DNA of 59,561 bases from Stutzerimonas nosocomialis (GCF_005876855.1 NZ_QLAE01000030.1:1-59561), one strand, 5' to 3'; positions 46,038 through 54,234 are shown, numbered from the stretch's first letter. Numbers and translations are program-made. The notes: generated by a model from the letters alone, not told the origin.

Positions 46038-46053
46038 GTTCCAAAAATGGAAC
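46038..46053. promoter_or_regulatory. Dyad between the oxidoreductase and LysR genes
   Basis: GTTCCA-AAAA-TGGAAC is a perfect 6+4+6 inverted repeat ending three bases before the LysR start codon. It is a likely autoregulatory and divergent-promoter operator. Confidence 0.6.
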
Positions 46054-46056
46054 ACC

Positions 46057-46932
46057 ATGGATATCAACGCGCTGGTCGACTTCGCACTCGTGGCAACGAA
46101 CGGAGGGTTGGGAAAGGCAAGCCGGGCGAGCGGCAGGTCGAAGGCGACCTTGTCGCGCCGCATCGCCGACCTCGAGGATCAACTCGGCGTGCGGCTGATC
46201 GAGCGCAGTGCCCGTGGGCTGAAGCTCACCGAAGCCGGCGAGCTGTTGATGGCTCGAACCGAAGGGCCGATGAACGAGGTGGCCGAAGCCATGACGGCGG
46301 CCCGAGAGGGCCTGTCCGTTCCACGCGGGCATCTGCGCGTGGCTTCCCCGGTACTGTTCGCGCAGCTCGCGATGGGGCGAATTGGCGCCGAGTTCTGCGC
46401 GGCCTACCCGGAGATCACGCTCGAGGTGGTGGCGGAGGACCGCGTGGTCGACCTCGTCGAAGAACGGTACGACGTCGCCATTCGGGTCAACCCGAGCCCA
46501 GACAGCGGCCTGGTCGGCCGCTGCTTCGCCAAGGACCGGATGGTGGTCGTAGCGGCGCCATCCACGCCTGCCCCGCCCCCCGGTGCGGTCAGGCAAGTTC
46601 CGGCCATCGTGTTCTCGAGCTTCCAGCCTACCCACTGGAACCTCGACGAAGGGCGCCTGGTGCTGGAACCTGTCCCGAGGCTGCGGTTTTCCTCATTCCT
46701 GACGATTCGCGACGCGGCTATTGCCGGCGGCGGCGCCGCCCTCATTCCGCAGTCCATCGCCTGGAACCCACTGGAGCGTGGCGAGCTGGTCCAGTGGGGA
46801 ACGGTGTCGGGGGCGGACGCTTCGCTCTGGGTCCTGCACACCTCGAGGCGCCTCGCTGCGCCGAAGGTTCGGGCGTTCGTCGAATTCATGTGCGCCCGCT
46901 ACCCGGACGCGTCGCTGGTGCTGACGGGATGA
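46057..46932 (+). CDS. LysR family transcriptional regulator
   Basis: A 291-residue LysR-type regulator. The N-terminal HTH is VDFALVATNGGLGKASRASGRSKATLSRRIADLEDQLGVRLIERSARGLKLTEAG. The C-terminal effector-binding domain is complete (LRVASPVLFAQLAMGRIGAEFCAAYPEITLEVV...). It is divergent from the quinone oxidoreductase-like gene, with a perfect dyad at its start. It most likely controls that gene in response to an electrophile or quinone, which is inferred from gene order. Confidence 0.9.
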   Translation: MDINALVDFALVATNGGLGKASRASGRSKATLSRRIADLEDQLGVRLIERSARGLKLTEAGELLMARTEGPMNEVAEAMTAAREGLSVPRGHLRVASPVLFAQLAMGRIGAEFCAAYPEITLEVVAEDRVVDLVEERYDVAIRVNPSPDSGLVGRCFAKDRMVVVAAPSTPAPPPGAVRQVPAIVFSSFQPTHWNLDEGRLVLEPVPRLRFSSFLTIRDAAIAGGGAALIPQSIAWNPLERGELVQWGTVSGADASLWVLHTSRRLAAPKVRAFVEFMCARYPDASLVLTG

Positions 46933-47002
46933 TGTAAAGAGTCATGGTCGCTGCTGACCGATCGGCGTCATCGGTGAGTGACTACAGCGGATCGCTAGGA
47001 CG

Positions 47003-47944
47003 TTAGGCCATGAAGCGCTCAAACCAATCCAGCATCGGCTTAGGGTTGTTCGGCAGGTAGTTGTATCCGTCGAAGCGCCGATGCGTGCCTTCGATCCAGA
47101 TCAGTTCCTTCTTCTCAGCCGGAATGGCGTCGAAGATGGCCTGCACATCTGCCGGCGTCGTCAGCCTGTCCTCGCGTACTTGTAAGAGCAGGGTCGGGAT
47201 ATCGACCGCCGCCGCGTACTGCGGCATATCCATGTCCTTCAGGTCCATGCTGGTGACGCGGCGCAGTGCTTCCGCGACTTCGGGAAGCGCGTCAGGCATG
47301 CCCATGTGGCCCAGGAGGGTTCGATAGAACGAGCTCAGCGAGATAGGCTGTGGCGCGACGATCGCGCGAACCCCTTCGAAGTCGCCCGGGTGCTTCGTCA
47401 TGCCCACCATCGTGGCGTTCATTCCACAGCATCGGCTGAGAAGGCCGATCTTCATGTCGCGCAGGTCGGATCGTGATCGAGCGTAACGCAGCGAACCGAT
47501 CACATCGCGATACTCGCGAATGCCGTTTCCGATAGCACCACCACCGCCCGAGGCGCTATGTCCGAAGTTCCGCAGGTCGTACGCCAGGACGTTGTAGCCG
47601 GCATCGTGCAGATGCTTGTAGTCCGGCATGAAGTTGACTTCGATGTTATTGCCGCTCGCCGCCCATGCATCGCCATAGGGAGCGATGTGGCCGGGAAAGC
47701 CATAACGATTTGCCCAGATCGGATGGTTGGCGATGATCAGCTTGTCGCTATCGCCGGGGATGAACCAACCGTCGAGCCGGACACCATCGATCGCAGGGAA
47801 GTAGATGTCCGAGTATTCCAGGCCATCGTCTGCCGGATTCCGAATGATGGGCGATCGCAGGGGATTGACCATGGCCGAAACGAGCCCGGCGATCAGTTCG
47901 GCGCGAGACGGGGAAGCGTTCGAATGTTCATTCAGCTGGCTCAT
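47003..47944 (-). CDS. Alpha/beta hydrolase with a cysteine at the nucleophile elbow
   Basis: A 313-residue alpha/beta-fold hydrolase (DUF1100/dienelactone-hydrolase-like). The elbow reads LLSRCCGMNA, so the nucleophile is a cysteine rather than the usual serine. The acid is probably the Asp in QVREDRLTTPADV and the base the His in IEGTHRRFDGYNYL. No signal peptide is present. It is divergent from a TetR regulator. A perfect dyad at 48056-48071 in the gap supports regulation by it. The substrate is unknown. Confidence 0.82.
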   Translation of the reverse strand: MSQLNEHSNASPSRAELIAGLVSAMVNPLRSPIIRNPADDGLEYSDIYFPAIDGVRLDGWFIPGDSDKLIIANHPIWANRYGFPGHIAPYGDAWAASGNNIEVNFMPDYKHLHDAGYNVLAYDLRNFGHSASGGGGAIGNGIREYRDVIGSLRYARSRSDLRDMKIGLLSRCCGMNATMVGMTKHPGDFEGVRAIVAPQPISLSSFYRTLLGHMGMPDALPEVAEALRRVTSMDLKDMDMPQYAAAVDIPTLLLQVREDRLTTPADVQAIFDAIPAEKKELIWIEGTHRRFDGYNYLPNNPKPMLDWFERFMA

Positions 47945-48055
47945 CTGTAAGTCTCCAGGGTGTGTGAGGTTGCCGGTCGTCGGCGATGCGAAAGGTGGGT
48001 CGATGCGTCGCCACTTTTACCGCTTGCCCTGCGCTTGCCGGGGCAGTGCTAGAAT

Positions 48056-48071
48056 ATGAAGGATTCTTCAT
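48056..48071. promoter_or_regulatory. Dyad between the hydrolase and TetR genes
   Basis: ATGAAG-GATT-CTTCAT is a perfect 6+4+6 dyad about 16 bases before the TetR start. It is a probable operator for the divergent pair. Confidence 0.6.
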
Positions 48072-48086
48072 GTTTGGCATTCGCAT

Positions 48087-48722
48087 ATGGCCAGAGCCAA
48101 CCGTAACGCCCTGAACCCCAGAAAGACGCCTGCTCAAGGCCGGTCGAAGGTCACTGTCGATGCGATCTTCGAAGCAACCGTTCAGGTTTTGCTGGCAGAT
48201 GGACTGCAGCGCCTGACCACCACTCGCGTGGCGGAACGAGCAGGCGTGTCGGTGGGAACGCTGTACCAGTACTACCCGAACAAGCAGTCGCTGCTCTTTG
48301 CGGTGCTCAAGCGACACCTTGAGCGCATAAGCCAGTCGATCGAAGCGGCCGCGCAGAGCTCACACAACAAACAGAAGGCGATCATGGTGCGTCAGGTCGT
48401 CAACGCCTTCCTGTCAGCGAAGATGGCCGATGCCGATGAAGCGAGAGCGCTGTATGCGGTAGCCAGCGAGCTGGACTCGCTTGAGCTGGTGGTTGAGGCC
48501 GCCAATCGCTGCAATGCAGCCCTTGCCAGTATGTTGGCGACTGCGCCTGACCAACGAATCCGTGATCCTGAAATGACCGCGCTCTATCTGTTTTCCGCAA
48601 TGACCGGACCTACGCGGGCCATGCTGGAGGCTGGTGTCGATGGTGGGATGCTGGAAACACTGTCCGACCAACTTGAGCGACTATGTCTCGGTTACCTGGA
48701 TCAGGTGGCAAAGGATCGTTAG
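48087..48722 (+). CDS. TetR/AcrR family regulator
   Basis: A 211-residue regulator with an N-terminal HTH (VDAIFEATVQVLLADGLQRLTTTRVAERAGVSVGTLYQYYPNKQSLLFAVL) and a helical ligand-binding C-terminal domain. It is divergent from the cysteine-nucleophile hydrolase, with a perfect operator-like dyad between them. A typical arrangement would be repression of the hydrolase until a substrate-like ligand appears. Confidence 0.92.
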   Translation: MARANRNALNPRKTPAQGRSKVTVDAIFEATVQVLLADGLQRLTTTRVAERAGVSVGTLYQYYPNKQSLLFAVLKRHLERISQSIEAAAQSSHNKQKAIMVRQVVNAFLSAKMADADEARALYAVASELDSLELVVEAANRCNAALASMLATAPDQRIRDPEMTALYLFSAMTGPTRAMLEAGVDGGMLETLSDQLERLCLGYLDQVAKDR

Positions 48723-48938
48723 CTCAGCTCTGACGGCGAGATGCATTCGCTACATGCTTTCTGCGAGCGGCGCTTTCGGCAATCCAGGTTTCAGGGCGCA
48801 GTGCTTCATGTTCCGTGTACTGAAGGATCGTTCGGTCGCGCGATCTCAACGCTCGTTCGCGAAGAGCGACGCCATGGCGCGCCCTCTGCGAGTACGGTTC
48901 GGCACCGCACCGGCCGTGAGGCACCAGGGCCCTGGAAA

Positions 48939-49148
48939 CTAGCGATTGAGCAACGCTTGTATGGCCGGAATGATCGCAAACACCATCGCCAGCACGACGA
49001 CCGGCACGATCACAAGATGGCGCTGCCATATCGGCCAGTCCCCGGCCGCTCCCTGCATCAGATAACTTAGCGCGGTCACAAGTGGATAGACAGCCGCGAA
49101 CACCAAGAGGCAGAAGATTGATCGGGTAACGTGTCGCGAACGTAACAT
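48939..49148 (-). CDS. Small two-helix membrane protein (DUF2798-like)
   Basis: A 69-residue protein with two hydrophobic helices (SIFCLLVFAAVYPLVTALSYL and LVIVPVVVLAMVFAIIPAIQALL) and a basic N-terminus. It resembles DUF2798 proteins, which have no known function. GGAG precedes the ATG at 49148. It follows the glutathione transferase gene by 37 bases in the same direction, so the two are likely co-transcribed under the HxlR regulator. The upstream open extension within the transferase gene is not real. Confidence 0.75.
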   Translation of the reverse strand: MLRSRHVTRSIFCLLVFAAVYPLVTALSYLMQGAAGDWPIWQRHLVIVPVVVLAMVFAIIPAIQALLNR

Positions 49149-49185
49149 GAGTGTCTCCGTGGTTTCTGACAGGACGCCAGCGTCG

Positions 49186-49797
49186 TTAGTAATCTGCACT
49201 CGGACGTGCCCGGAAGCGGTCGAACCAGGCGTTGAGACGCGGATGGAAATTTCCGAACGGCAGATCGAATCTCTCGCGAGCGGTCTGAAAAATCGTGAAC
49301 GTCGTAAAGTCCGCGATCGTCGGCTCGGCGCCGGCCAGGAAAGCGTTCTCCCCGATCTCCTTCTCCAGCACATCGAGAAGCTCCGTGACATAGCGATGCG
49401 TGCGATCCGCCGTTTCCGGGGACGGAGCCGGCTCCTTTGCCGGGAACGCATCGGTCCGGTTCCAGAGCCACAACTGACCGCGCGCAATCAGATCATTGCC
49501 AAGCCGCTCAAGCGACCGTACCCGCGCACGGGATAACGGGTCCGAGCCGATCATCGGGTTCGCGGGATAGAGTTCCTCCAGATACTCGACGATCGCCGCT
49601 GACTCTGTGATCGCAAGGCCTGAGTCGGTCACCAGGGTCGGGGCCCGGCCTGCGGGATTGATCTTCAGGTAACTGGCGGAGCGATGTTCGCCGTTCACAT
49701 AATCGAGTTCGTAGCGCGGGACGTCGATGCCCTTTTCCGCCAGGTAAATGATGACGCGCCGAGGGTTCGTACCCTTCCGAAATTGATAGAGCAGCAT
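49186..49797 (-). CDS. Glutathione S-transferase family protein
   Basis: A 203-residue protein. The thioredoxin-like N-terminal domain begins LLYQFRKGTNPRRVIIYLAEKG and contains the glutathione-site NPAGRAPTLVTDSGLAITESAAIVEYL (cis-Pro and ES motif). The helical C-terminal domain has ADFTTFTIFQTARERFDLPF. I chose the ATG at 49797 because the dyad at 49804-49826 would then sit in the promoter; an ATG at 49809 is the alternative. It is divergent from an HxlR-type regulator, which senses electrophiles or aldehydes in known cases. Detoxification of an electrophile is inferred. Confidence 0.87.
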   Translation of the reverse strand: MLLYQFRKGTNPRRVIIYLAEKGIDVPRYELDYVNGEHRSASYLKINPAGRAPTLVTDSGLAITESAAIVEYLEELYPANPMIGSDPLSRARVRSLERLGNDLIARGQLWLWNRTDAFPAKEPAPSPETADRTHRYVTELLDVLEKEIGENAFLAGAEPTIADFTTFTIFQTARERFDLPFGNFHPRLNAWFDRFRARPSADY

Positions 49798-49803
49798 TGT
49801 TCT

Positions 49804-49826
49804 AACCATCCCGCAGTTCGATGGTT
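49804..49826. promoter_or_regulatory. Dyad between the GST and HxlR genes
   Basis: AACCATC-N9-GATGGTT is a perfect seven-base inverted repeat in the short divergent promoter region. It is a probable HxlR operator. Confidence 0.55.
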
Positions 49827-49898
49827 ACGAATCTATACTCTTGCGCAAAGCCCTGGAAGACAGCACATTTTTGTACTCCAGGCACACGGAGGGTACTC

Positions 49899-50321
49899 AT
49901 GGTCAACACACTTCATGGTCGGAACTACGAGGAAACGGAGCTGGGACCGCGTCTGAAACCCTGCGCGCCCCACGACGTGCTATCGCGCATGGGCGACAAA
50001 TGGACGATTCTCACGCTCTTGCTCCTCGCCATCGTTCCTGGTCACCGGCTACGGTTCTCCGCGATCAAGAACGGGATTGAAGGCATCACGCAGCGTATGT
50101 TGACGGTGACGCTCCGAAACCTGGAGCGGGATGGCTTTCTCGTCCGGCACTACTTCCCGGAAGTCCCGCCACGCGTTGAGTACGAGCTTACCGACATGGG
50201 TTCGAGCCTGCTGCCGGCCTTGGAGGGCTTCACCGGCTGGATAAGGGAGCACTGGCCCCTCATCGAAGAGGCACGCCGCACTTTCGATGAAGAACACCAT
50301 CGTCGGACGGGAGGGAAATAA
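49899..50321 (+). CDS. HxlR family transcriptional regulator
   Basis: A 140-residue winged-helix regulator. It has the HxlR hallmark MGDKWTILTLLLLAIVPGHRLRFSAIKNGIEGITQRMLTVTLRNLERDGFLVRHYFPEVPPRVEYELTDMG. A Cys precedes the HTH (LKPCAPHDVLSRMG), as in members that sense electrophiles or formaldehyde. The ATG at 49899 is preceded by GGAGGG. It is divergent from the GST gene and upstream of a degenerate SDR remnant. The SDR may once have been its partner gene. Confidence 0.92.
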   Translation: MVNTLHGRNYEETELGPRLKPCAPHDVLSRMGDKWTILTLLLLAIVPGHRLRFSAIKNGIEGITQRMLTVTLRNLERDGFLVRHYFPEVPPRVEYELTDMGSSLLPALEGFTGWIREHWPLIEEARRTFDEEHHRRTGGK

Positions 50322-50329
50322 TCGCCCCC

Positions 50330-50452
50330 GCCCTGCGCCTCACGCTCGGCAGCGCCGCGTTCGACAACATCCACACGGCATTGAGCACACGGCTGCAAAC
50401 GCTGGAGGCCTACCGGCACGAGGCGTTCCAGGCCGACAAGCCCTCGGCCTGA
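50330..50452 (+). pseudogene. C-terminal remnant of an SDR dehydrogenase
   Basis: The frame reads ALRLTLGSAAFDNIHTALSTRLQTLEAYRHEAFQADKPSA before a stop. This is the normal end of a group of SDR enzymes (LTLGSxAx...L...R). The catalytic and nucleotide-binding parts are missing, so only about 40 codons remain after the HxlR stop. This points to a deletion of most of the gene. A GCAGGCCC/GGGCCTGC hairpin downstream (50465-50487) would have been its terminator. Confidence 0.65.
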
Positions 50453-50464
50453 ACCACGAGCAAC

Positions 50465-50487
50465 GCAGGCCCGTAACCGGGGCCTGC
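50465..50487 (+). terminator. Hairpin after the SDR remnant
   Basis: Arms GCAGGCCC and GGGCCTGC pair around a seven-base loop. There is no strong U-run. It probably was the terminator of the deleted SDR gene. Confidence 0.5.
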
Positions 50488-50684
50488 CGAGAGATCGTTT
50501 CGCACTCACCAGCGCGTGCAGCAGGTGGAGCCAGGAAAACCGGCGTTCCACGCCTTGAGTGCCGGGCCCACCGTCTGGGAGCGGGTCCGGTAGCGGATCG
50601 GGCGAGCGTTCCTTGTGCGATCCAGCGCGGTTATCTAACGTGGCCAGCACCGATTCGATAGCTGCAGCGCCCCGAGGATCGATC

Positions 50685-51797
50685 ATGATCGTCCCTTTCG
50701 AAATGCCCTACGACGCGGAGCAGGTCGCCGACCTTCGTGCCCGCCTGGCCCGGACGCGCTGGACCGACTCGGTCGTCGACGACTGGCGCATGGGCACCGA
50801 GCGGGGTTTTCTCCGCCAGCTGGTGGCGTTCTGGGGCGACCAGTACGACTGGGCGCAACGCCGCGAGCAGTTGAATCGACTGCCGCACTTCCGTGCCACG
50901 GTCGATGGCCATGGGCTGCACTTCCTGCATTTTCGCAGCGACGCCAGCCACGCCATTCCACTGCTGCTGATGAATGGCTGGCCGTCCAGCTTCGTCGAGT
51001 TCCAGCGTCTCGCACCGCTCCTGACCCAGGGCTCGCCGGCGTTCGAGGTGGTCATTCCGACGATGCCCGGGTTCGGCTATTCGGACATACCGGAGGTGCC
51101 TTACGGAGCCGAGCCCGTGGACCTGTATCCCCGCCTCATGTCCCTGCTGGGCCACCGGCAGTTCATGGTGGCCGGAACCGACATCGGCTCCGGCCTCGCG
51201 ACCCGGATCGCCCTGCACCACCCGGACCGTGTCATCGCGGCGCATGTATCCGCCGTCGCCCCCAAACCCCTGGCGAAGGACAGCCCGCCGCAAACGCCCG
51301 CGGAAGTCGACTACGAGCATCGGCTACAGGCCTGGAGCCGGGAGGAAGGGGGATACCAGGCGATGCAGAGCTCGCGGCCCCAGACGCTGGCCTTCGGTCT
51401 GGCCGATAGCCCGGTCGGGCTGGCGTCGTGGATCGTCGAAAAATTTCGCGCCTGGACCGACTGCGACGGCGACCTGCTCTCGGTCTGGCCGCTCGAAACG
51501 CTGCTGGACACGCTGATGATCTACTGGACCACCAACACCATCGGCTCTTCCATCCGCTACTACTACGACGCCACCCGGTTGCGCCCGCCCCTCGCGGCCG
51601 ACGACTTCGTCCGCGCGCCGACGGCGGTCGCCATGTGGCCGCACGATCTCGCCCTGGCGCCGCGGGAACTGGCCGAAAGGCTCTACAACGTACGGCACTA
51701 CACCGTCTTTCCCCGTGGTGGACACTTCCCCGCCTGGGAAGCGCCGGACCTCTATGCAGAAGACCTGCGAAAGATCGCGCTGACCGCCGCCCCGTGA
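50685..51797 (+). CDS. Epoxide hydrolase (alpha/beta hydrolase, EHN domain)
   Basis: A 370-residue epoxide hydrolase. The N-terminal EHN-type lid (residues 1-90) ends in FRATVDGHGLHFLHFRS. The oxyanion-like motif is NGWPSSF, where family members usually read HGWP. Nucleophile D166 is in GTDIGSGLATRIA and the base His in FPRGGHFPAWEAP. The two lid Tyr residues are likely in the region around SIRYYYDA. The ATG at 50685 follows GAGGA; the longer frame from 50559 is low-complexity and unlikely. Hydration of epoxides to diols is the family reaction, and the substrate is not known. Confidence 0.87.
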   Translation: MIVPFEMPYDAEQVADLRARLARTRWTDSVVDDWRMGTERGFLRQLVAFWGDQYDWAQRREQLNRLPHFRATVDGHGLHFLHFRSDASHAIPLLLMNGWPSSFVEFQRLAPLLTQGSPAFEVVIPTMPGFGYSDIPEVPYGAEPVDLYPRLMSLLGHRQFMVAGTDIGSGLATRIALHHPDRVIAAHVSAVAPKPLAKDSPPQTPAEVDYEHRLQAWSREEGGYQAMQSSRPQTLAFGLADSPVGLASWIVEKFRAWTDCDGDLLSVWPLETLLDTLMIYWTTNTIGSSIRYYYDATRLRPPLAADDFVRAPTAVAMWPHDLALAPRELAERLYNVRHYTVFPRGGHFPAWEAPDLYAEDLRKIALTAAP

Positions 51798-52020
51798 GGT
51801 CGCATCGCTGATCCCCGTTCCCGCCTGCGTGGGGCCTGAACCTCCCTTGGCGCTGCAGCCGAAAACGCAGCACCGCTCGACGAAGCCTTCAATCCCTGCG
51901 CCCCACTCCACGCCTTCATGCCCAATGCCGGCGCCCGTCCCGCTCGCCCGCGCTCAAGCGGAAGGAGGTCATAGCGAAATATTCTATGCGCGGCGCATGT
52001 AAATATTAGCCGTCTAGATA

Positions 52021-52035
52021 TATGCTTTACGCATA
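52021..52035. promoter_or_regulatory. Dyad upstream of the DUF417 gene
   Basis: TATGC-TTTAC-GCATA is a five-base inverted repeat 22 bases before the start, in an AT-rich promoter region. It is a possible operator. Confidence 0.4.
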
Positions 52036-52056
52036 CATCAACAGCGGAGATTACCC

Positions 52057-52566
52057 ATGCATGCCCTCGCCAACGTCCAAGCCATTCCCGACACCGCCCT
52101 ACCGAAGCTCGCCAAGGTCAGCCGAACGATCGCGCTCACCGGTGCGGTGCTGCCCCTGCTCCTGATCGGGCTTCTGAAATTCACGCCCATAGAAGTCGCG
52201 GCGCTGAAACCGCTGATCAGCGGCACGCCCTGGCTGGCCTGGCTTTATCCGGTGCTTGGCGAGGCCGGAGCCTCCTACCTGCTGGGTGTCGTGGAGATAT
52301 TCACGGCGCTGCTTCTCATCGCTTCGCCATGGTCCGCCCGCGCAGCCGTTGCGGGTGGTCTTCTGGCAGCGCTGATCTTCCTGACGACCGTTTCGACCAT
52401 GCTCGTACTGCCGATATGGGAAGAAGCCTCGGGCGGTTTCCCCTGGCTCAACTTCCTCGGAACCTTCCTGCTCAAAGACGTCGCGCTGCTGGGCGTGAGC
52501 CTGGTGATTCTCACGGAAGGGCTTCAGCGGCTGCGCGAACCCGCCCTCCAAACCCAGGGGAGCTGA
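52057..52566 (+). CDS. DUF417 (YkgB-like) membrane protein
   Basis: A 169-residue protein with four hydrophobic segments. It carries the DUF417 signature LLKFTPIEVAALKPLISGTPWLAWLYPVLGE followed by a short loop and three helices. The family is associated with reactive chlorine or oxidative stress in E. coli (YkgB/RclC), but its exact role is open. It is separated from the downstream PaiB-type gene by only four bases, so the two form an operon. Confidence 0.85.
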   Translation: MHALANVQAIPDTALPKLAKVSRTIALTGAVLPLLLIGLLKFTPIEVAALKPLISGTPWLAWLYPVLGEAGASYLLGVVEIFTALLLIASPWSARAAVAGGLLAALIFLTTVSTMLVLPIWEEASGGFPWLNFLGTFLLKDVALLGVSLVILTEGLQRLREPALQTQGS

Positions 52567-52570
52567 AGCC

Positions 52571-53254
52571 ATGCATTACGCCGAATACAAGCAGCACGAC
52601 CCTTCGCTGGTACATGAAATGGTCAGGACCTTTCCCTTCGCGACGATTCTGGTGAACGGCAGCAACGGGCCACTCGTGGCCCAGGCGCCCCTCACGCCGC
52701 GTTCCGGCGAGGGCCCCGCGGGAGCGGTCGAGTTTCACCTCGCGCTGGCCAATCCGATTACCGGGTCACTCGTACCCGATGCTCCGGCAACCCTCCTGGT
52801 GCAGGGCCCGGGGGCCGCCGTCTCGCCCAGCTGGTACACCGCGAGCTTCGCGGGGCCGACGCCGGACCGGAGCAAGACGGCGCCGACCTACAACTACCTG
52901 AGCATGGTCATCCGCGGGCGCCTGAGCCTGATGGACGACCATGCGCTGCAGGACCAGATAAAGGATCTGGTGCTCGCGAACGAGCCCGCCGATGGCTGGC
53001 GGATCGAAGAGCTCGCCCCACACCTCTGGGCAGGCTGGCGCAAGGCGATTCGAGGCTACCGGCTGGAAGTCACCGAATTCGACCTGACCGCCAAGCTCAG
53101 CCAGGGCGACTCGCCTGGAGACAAGCCGGGCGTGGTCCAGGGGCTACGCCGGCGAGCGCTGCAGGACGACGCGACGATGGCCCGACTGGTCGAGGGCTAC
53201 GACGGCAGCGCCGCATCGCTTCATGCGCTGTTGAACGATTTGAGGGTGCGGTAG
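52571..53254 (+). CDS. PaiB-type FMN-binding protein
   Basis: A 227-residue protein of the FMN-binding negative regulator (PaiB) group. It has the split-barrel fold with WYTASFAGPTPDRSKTAPTYNYLSMVIRGRLSLMDDHALQDQIKDL and the C-terminal LAPHLWAGWRKAIRGYRLEVTEFDLTAKLSQ. PaiB proteins bind FMN; whether they regulate transcription or act as enzymes is debated. It is co-transcribed with the DUF417 gene and may respond to oxidant or nitro compounds. Confidence 0.87.
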   Translation: MHYAEYKQHDPSLVHEMVRTFPFATILVNGSNGPLVAQAPLTPRSGEGPAGAVEFHLALANPITGSLVPDAPATLLVQGPGAAVSPSWYTASFAGPTPDRSKTAPTYNYLSMVIRGRLSLMDDHALQDQIKDLVLANEPADGWRIEELAPHLWAGWRKAIRGYRLEVTEFDLTAKLSQGDSPGDKPGVVQGLRRRALQDDATMARLVEGYDGSAASLHALLNDLRVR

Positions 53255-53306
53255 CGGGCGGTCGGTAATTTCGTCCGCACGCTGCGACTGGTGATTGCGG
53301 GGGGTC

Positions 53307-53330
53307 TTCGCGGTCAAGACCGCTCCCATA
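53307..53330 (-). repeat. REP-type element
   Basis: On the minus strand it reads GGGAGCGGTCTTGACCGCGA, the same unit as at 53577 in opposite orientation. It is typical of Pseudomonas intergenic REP repeats. Confidence 0.75.
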
Positions 53331-53357
53331 AGAGCATCCCGCGCCCCATACCAGTTC

Positions 53358-53431
53358 GTAGGGTGGATCACGCTTCACCGATCCACCCTTTCGACGGGAC
53401 GGTGGATGGAAAGAGCGCCATCCATCCCTAC
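53358..53431. repeat. 74-bp intergenic repeat with two hairpins
   Basis: Bounded by GTAGGG and CCCTAC, it holds a GGTGGATC/GATCCACC hairpin and a GGATGG/CCATCC hairpin. It resembles small dispersed repeats of Pseudomonas genomes, but its family is not named here. Confidence 0.6.
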
Positions 53432-53560
53432 GCAACTGTGACAACGCGGGAAATGCATCAAGGTCGCCCTGGTGGCTTGCGTGCATATGCTCTTGATCAG
53501 GCTGAACGCGATGCTGCGCGACAACACTCCGTGGAGGACTGAACCAGTTAACAAGGCAGT

Positions 53561-53600
53561 CGCTCCCACGAGGCCCTGTGGGAGCGGTCTTGACCGCGAA
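53561..53600. repeat. Head-to-head REP pair
   Basis: CGCTCCCAC (53561-53569) and GTGGGAGCG (53578-53586) form a perfect inverted repeat, and the second arm continues as a full REP unit to 53600. Paired opposite REPs like this occur in composite repeat elements. Confidence 0.7.
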
Positions 53601-53658
53601 GGGCCAGGGCACACAAGGCCCACGGGTTGCACTGTCGGCATGAGGCGACAACCCAAGC

Positions 53659-54234
53659 CTAACCCTCGTCGGAGCGGTCCTGGTCGCGAACGGCGTGCCG
53701 GGTCTCTGCGGGTGGGCATTCACCGGCGCCCTCTTCCAGCGCCGCTCCGACCGGGCAATTGGTGCAGACGCCCGGGTCGCACAGCCGGCACACCGAATAG
53801 GCCTGGTCCAGGTCCCGCACCAGGCCGCGAAGGAGCTTCTCGGTGAGCAGTCCGAGCGTTTCCAGCTCGATGGGGCTCAAGGTCTCCAAAGCATGGGCGA
53901 TGTGGTCCTGACGCACCGCCAGGACGGCCTCGCAGTTCGCCCTCCCGGCTTCGGTCAGATGGAGCGCGACGGCACGTCGATCCGTTGCGGACGGCCTCCG
54001 CTCGACCACCCCCTCCGCGACGAGCCGGTCGACCAGCCGTACCGCGCCGGGATGGGACAGCCGCAAGGCCCGCCGCAAGCGCTCGATCGTCATGCCGGGC
54101 TCATGGCCCAGCAGGGCGATCGCAGCCGCGGCGGGGCCGGCTTCGGGCGCCTGGTTCTGGGTGCTCTGGAGCACGCCATCGGACAATGCGAGCGCCAGGG
54201 CGCCCACCATGTTTTCGATTTTCAGGTTTCTCAT
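53659..54234 (-). CDS. MarR family regulator with C-terminal cysteine cluster
   Basis: A 191-residue winged-helix regulator. The HTH region is MTIERLRRALRLSHPGAVRLVDRLVAEGVVERRPSATDRRAVALHLTEAG. The C-terminal part has CRLCDPGVCTNCPVG, a cysteine cluster (four Cys in about 11 residues) that could bind a metal or sense redox. I chose the ATG at 54234 (MRNLKIEN); an ATG at 54258 is an alternative. The last residues (RDQDRSDEG) come from a degenerate REP unit at 53669-53690, so the stop may be younger than the gene. Confidence 0.85.
   Translation of the reverse strand: MRNLKIENMVGALALALSDGVLQSTQNQAPEAGPAAAAIALLGHEPGMTIERLRRALRLSHPGAVRLVDRLVAEGVVERRPSATDRRAVALHLTEAGRANCEAVLAVRQDHIAHALETLSPIELETLGLLTEKLLRGLVRDLDQAYSVCRLCDPGVCTNCPVGAALEEGAGECPPAETRHAVRDQDRSDEG
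53669..53690. repeat. Degenerate REP unit overlapping the MarR gene end
   Basis: GGAGCGGTCCTGGTCGCGAA resembles the REP units at 53307 and 53577 with a few changes. It lies inside the end of the MarR coding region. Confidence 0.6.
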
